Source of the DNA: Sphingobacteriaceae bacterium UBA6709 | GTDB taxonomy: Bacteria > Bacteroidota > Bacteroidia > Sphingobacteriales > Sphingobacteriaceae | Direction of reading: 5' to 3' | Assembly: GCA_002454425.1 (NCBI GenBank) | Contig: DKIV01000014.1 | Coordinates: 50,658-97,259 of the forward strand | Length of the DNA stretch: 46,602 nt | Part shown: piece by piece, positions 44,874 to 46,602 of the stretch | Position numbering within the stretch: position 1 is the stretch's first letter | How the letters are laid out: each line of letters begins with the position of its first letter | Made by a program: the position numbers and the translations under genes | The notes under the pieces: generated by a model | What the model saw: the letters and a program-made list of their open reading frames with translations, nothing else | Databases searched by the model: none | What the model was told of the DNA's origin: nothing

Positions 44874-45182
44874 ATGATATCACTTATATCACCATCAAAA
44901 GCGCAGCTGAAAATTGCCGAAAATATTCGGGAAAGGCGCTTAGCTCTGGACTTAACCCAACAGGGCTTGGCAGAACGTGCAGGTGTTTCTTTGCCAACAT
45001 TACGTAAGTTTGAGCAAAAGGGGGCCGTATCTCTAGAGGCTTTGTTAAAACTTTTGATGGTAGTTGGAGGGTTGGAGGAAATTGTGGATGTGCTGAAACC
45101 AGCAAAACATACATTCACCTCAATAGATGACGTTTTGAAAAAGCCGGATAGTACATCTCGGAAAAGGGGACGTAAAAAATGA
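44874..45182 (+). CDS. hipB: HipB-type antitoxin, XRE family
   Basis: This 102-residue protein carries an XRE helix-turn-helix (about 17-72) with LTQQGLAERAGVSLPTLRKFEQKG as recognition region, followed by a basic tail (SRKRGRKK). It should bind and neutralise HipA and repress the operon through the palindrome just upstream. I start it at the ATG at 44874, since the longer TTG frame overlaps the -7 box. Its stop codon overlaps the hipA start by four bases (ATGA), so the two are coupled. Confidence 0.88.
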   Translation: MISLISPSKAQLKIAENIRERRLALDLTQQGLAERAGVSLPTLRKFEQKGAVSLEALLKLLMVVGGLEEIVDVLKPAKHTFTSIDDVLKKPDSTSRKRGRKK

Positions 45183-46411
45183 GCAAGGTTGTAACTGAAG
45201 TGAAAGTTGGCCTGGATTTCGGTTCGGGAATTCATCGTGTAGGACGGCTAGCCATACGTGATCACATTATTTATTTTGAGTTTGATGAGGCCTTTATTCA
45301 AAAAGACATCGAAATATCGCCCATTCGATTACCGTTGCAAAGAGGCCTTATTGAGTTGCCCCGGCATCCATTCGATGGGCTAGCCGGAGTTTTTAACGAC
45401 AGTTTGCCGGATGGTTGGGGAAAGCTACTTTTCGATCGCCTGTTAAAATCACAGGGTATCTTACCGGCACGTATTTCGCCGCTAGATCGGCTGGCGTATG
45501 TTGGATTATCGGGAATGGGAGCACTAGTCTATGAGCCGGATAATAGCCCTTCCGATAATCTGGAATCTATCAGTCTGGATTATTTAGCTTCACAGACAGC
45601 GGAAGTCCTAAAAGGCAGCTCCGGAGAAGTATTGAAGGAATTAATTGCGCTGAATGGATCGTCTGCGGGTGCTCGTCCGAAAGCGCTAATTGCGGTTAGT
45701 GAGGATCGTAAACAGATTAACCATGGTGCCGGACTACTTCAGCAAGGGTTTGAACCGTGGTTAGTGAAGTTTCCTAATACGCACGATGGCCAGGATGCCG
45801 GAGCTATCGAATACGTTTATGCCCTCATGGCAAAAGAAGCTGGTGTGCTGATGCCCGATGTTCATTTATTCTCATCACAAAATGGTGCCGGCTATTTTGC
45901 GGTTAAACGTTTTGATCGGGATAATGGCAAGAGATTGCATATGCATACTGCAAGTGGATTGCTGCATAGCGACTTTAGAAGTCCTGCTCTTGATTACGAT
46001 GATTTACTGAATCTGACATGTGTACTGACTAAGGATGTTCGTGAAGTGGAAAAAATGTATCGCCTGGCTGTGTTCAACGTGCTAGCGCATAATCGGGACG
46101 ATCATGCTAAGAACTTCAGTTTTTTAATGGATGAAAATGGCACATGGAAATTGGCTCCGGCATATGATCTCACTTTTTCCAATGGACCCCAGGGTGAACA
46201 GAGTACAATGGTTATGGGCGAAGGCAGAAATCCAAAAATCGCTCATTTGATAAAACTTGGACGGGAAGCAAAGTTACCTAAGAAACTGCCTGAAGAGGTC
46301 ATTGAACAAACGGTAAATGCTTTATATAATTGGGAGAAACTGGCTAAAAATTATCACGTTACAGCTTTGAATGTTGGACTTGTCGCCACAACTATTAAAA
46401 GTAATATTTAG
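45179..46411 (+). CDS. hipA: HipA-type serine/threonine kinase toxin
   Basis: HipA kinases inactivate targets such as glutamyl-tRNA synthetase and cause growth arrest. The 410-residue protein is complete. It has an N-terminal subdomain with GVFNDSLPDGWGKLL (70-84), a Gly-rich P-loop GSSAGARPK (160-168), the catalytic loop HNRDDHAKN (304-312) with D307, and the metal-binding D330 in APAYDLT. It follows hipB with a four-base overlap. A diverged, truncated copy of its 3' end lies 2.4 kb upstream. The target in this organism is not known. Confidence 0.93.
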   Translation: MSKVVTEVKVGLDFGSGIHRVGRLAIRDHIIYFEFDEAFIQKDIEISPIRLPLQRGLIELPRHPFDGLAGVFNDSLPDGWGKLLFDRLLKSQGILPARISPLDRLAYVGLSGMGALVYEPDNSPSDNLESISLDYLASQTAEVLKGSSGEVLKELIALNGSSAGARPKALIAVSEDRKQINHGAGLLQQGFEPWLVKFPNTHDGQDAGAIEYVYALMAKEAGVLMPDVHLFSSQNGAGYFAVKRFDRDNGKRLHMHTASGLLHSDFRSPALDYDDLLNLTCVLTKDVREVEKMYRLAVFNVLAHNRDDHAKNFSFLMDENGTWKLAPAYDLTFSNGPQGEQSTMVMGEGRNPKIAHLIKLGREAKLPKKLPEEVIEQTVNALYNWEKLAKNYHVTALNVGLVATTIKSNI

Positions 46412-46462
46412 TATTGTGGTCACCAGCTTCATTAATAGCCTTATCATACCTTCTTATAGATT

Positions 46463-46602
46463 GGTTATAGGCAGCGTATTCATGTTGCTTAAGCGTGACC
46501 CCAAAAAGGCCATACAAAGCCCACTCCCTGACCTGGTTTAGTGGGCTTAGTATGGCATGAGTGGGGTTTCTGTAGGGTAACATGTATACGCTGCCTATAA
46601 CC
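46463..46602. repeat. 140-bp palindromic element at the window end
   Basis: The outer arms 46463-46486 and 46579-46602 pair with one mismatch and begin GGTTATAGGCAGCGTAT. Inside, GCCATAC/GTATGGC (46509-46515 and 46550-46556) and AAGCCCAC/GTGGGCTT (46517-46524 and 46541-46548) form a second stem with a 16-base loop. The whole can fold as one long hairpin. It carries no gene; a 62-codon frame on the minus strand merely runs through it. It looks like a small non-autonomous or repeated element. Confidence 0.75.

Noticed and set aside
46395..46583. 62-codon minus-strand gene
   Set aside because: It runs through the palindromic element and the hipA stop, has no promoter and resembles no family.
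46463..46602. Integron attC site
   Set aside because: The element starts with GTT and ends with AAC, the reverse of the attC order, and no integron integrase is seen in the window.
1..46602. CRISPR array
   Set aside because: No regularly spaced direct repeats and no cas genes were seen.

Overview
The window looks like chromosomal DNA of a Bacteroidota bacterium, most probably a Sphingobacteriales member related to Pedobacter. This rests on three observations. Many genes are preceded by the Bacteroidota -7 promoter box TAnnTTTG. Several families are typical of the phylum (BT_3928-type DoxX protein, tandem DUF1599 protein, START-like protein, YjgP/YjgQ permease, GH29 fucosidase). Gene order is otherwise that of a housekeeping region with short operons. 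The genus call is inference.

Positions 1-38250 are core genome. They hold a secreted GH29 fucosidase with a duplicated C-terminal module; TCA enzymes (aconitase, succinyl-CoA ligase alpha); an ABC exporter; a phosphate-selective-type porin; a SulP transporter paired with a beta-carbonic anhydrase; amino-acid and cofactor enzymes (gcvP, pdxJ, ahcY, gdhA, aspA, kbl, folP, aroK); a three-gene glycan/lipid sugar operon (GT87, GT2, NodB deacetylase); a bacilliredoxin; the c-di-AMP synthase cdaA; rlmD; a TetR regulator with a probable operator; pheS; an LptF/LptG-type permease; and a tRNA with anticodon CAT. Convergent genes are separated by strong bidirectional hairpins. Promoter boxes fix several starts that the longest open frame gets wrong (gcvP, rlmD, pheS, the porin).

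From about 38250 to the end, directly after the tRNA, the character changes to an accessory island. It holds a small unknown basic protein; a frameshifted ISL3/ISAon1-type transposase relic; a very large NACHT NTPase with an N-terminal Mrr-like PD-(D/E)XK nuclease domain and a HEAT-like C-terminal half (candidate antiphage NLR/Avs-like system); a 5'-truncated hipA fragment; a small stand-alone PD-(D/E)XK protein; a truncated tyrosine recombinase; an intact hipBA toxin-antitoxin pair with a palindromic operator; and a 140-bp palindromic element whose outer repeat ends exactly at the last base of the window.

The best candidate for an undescribed system is the nuclease-NACHT-HEAT protein at 39396-43616, together with the small nuclease-like protein and hipBA beside it. 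The two diverged hipA copies and the broken integrase show that the island grew by repeated insertion and deletion.
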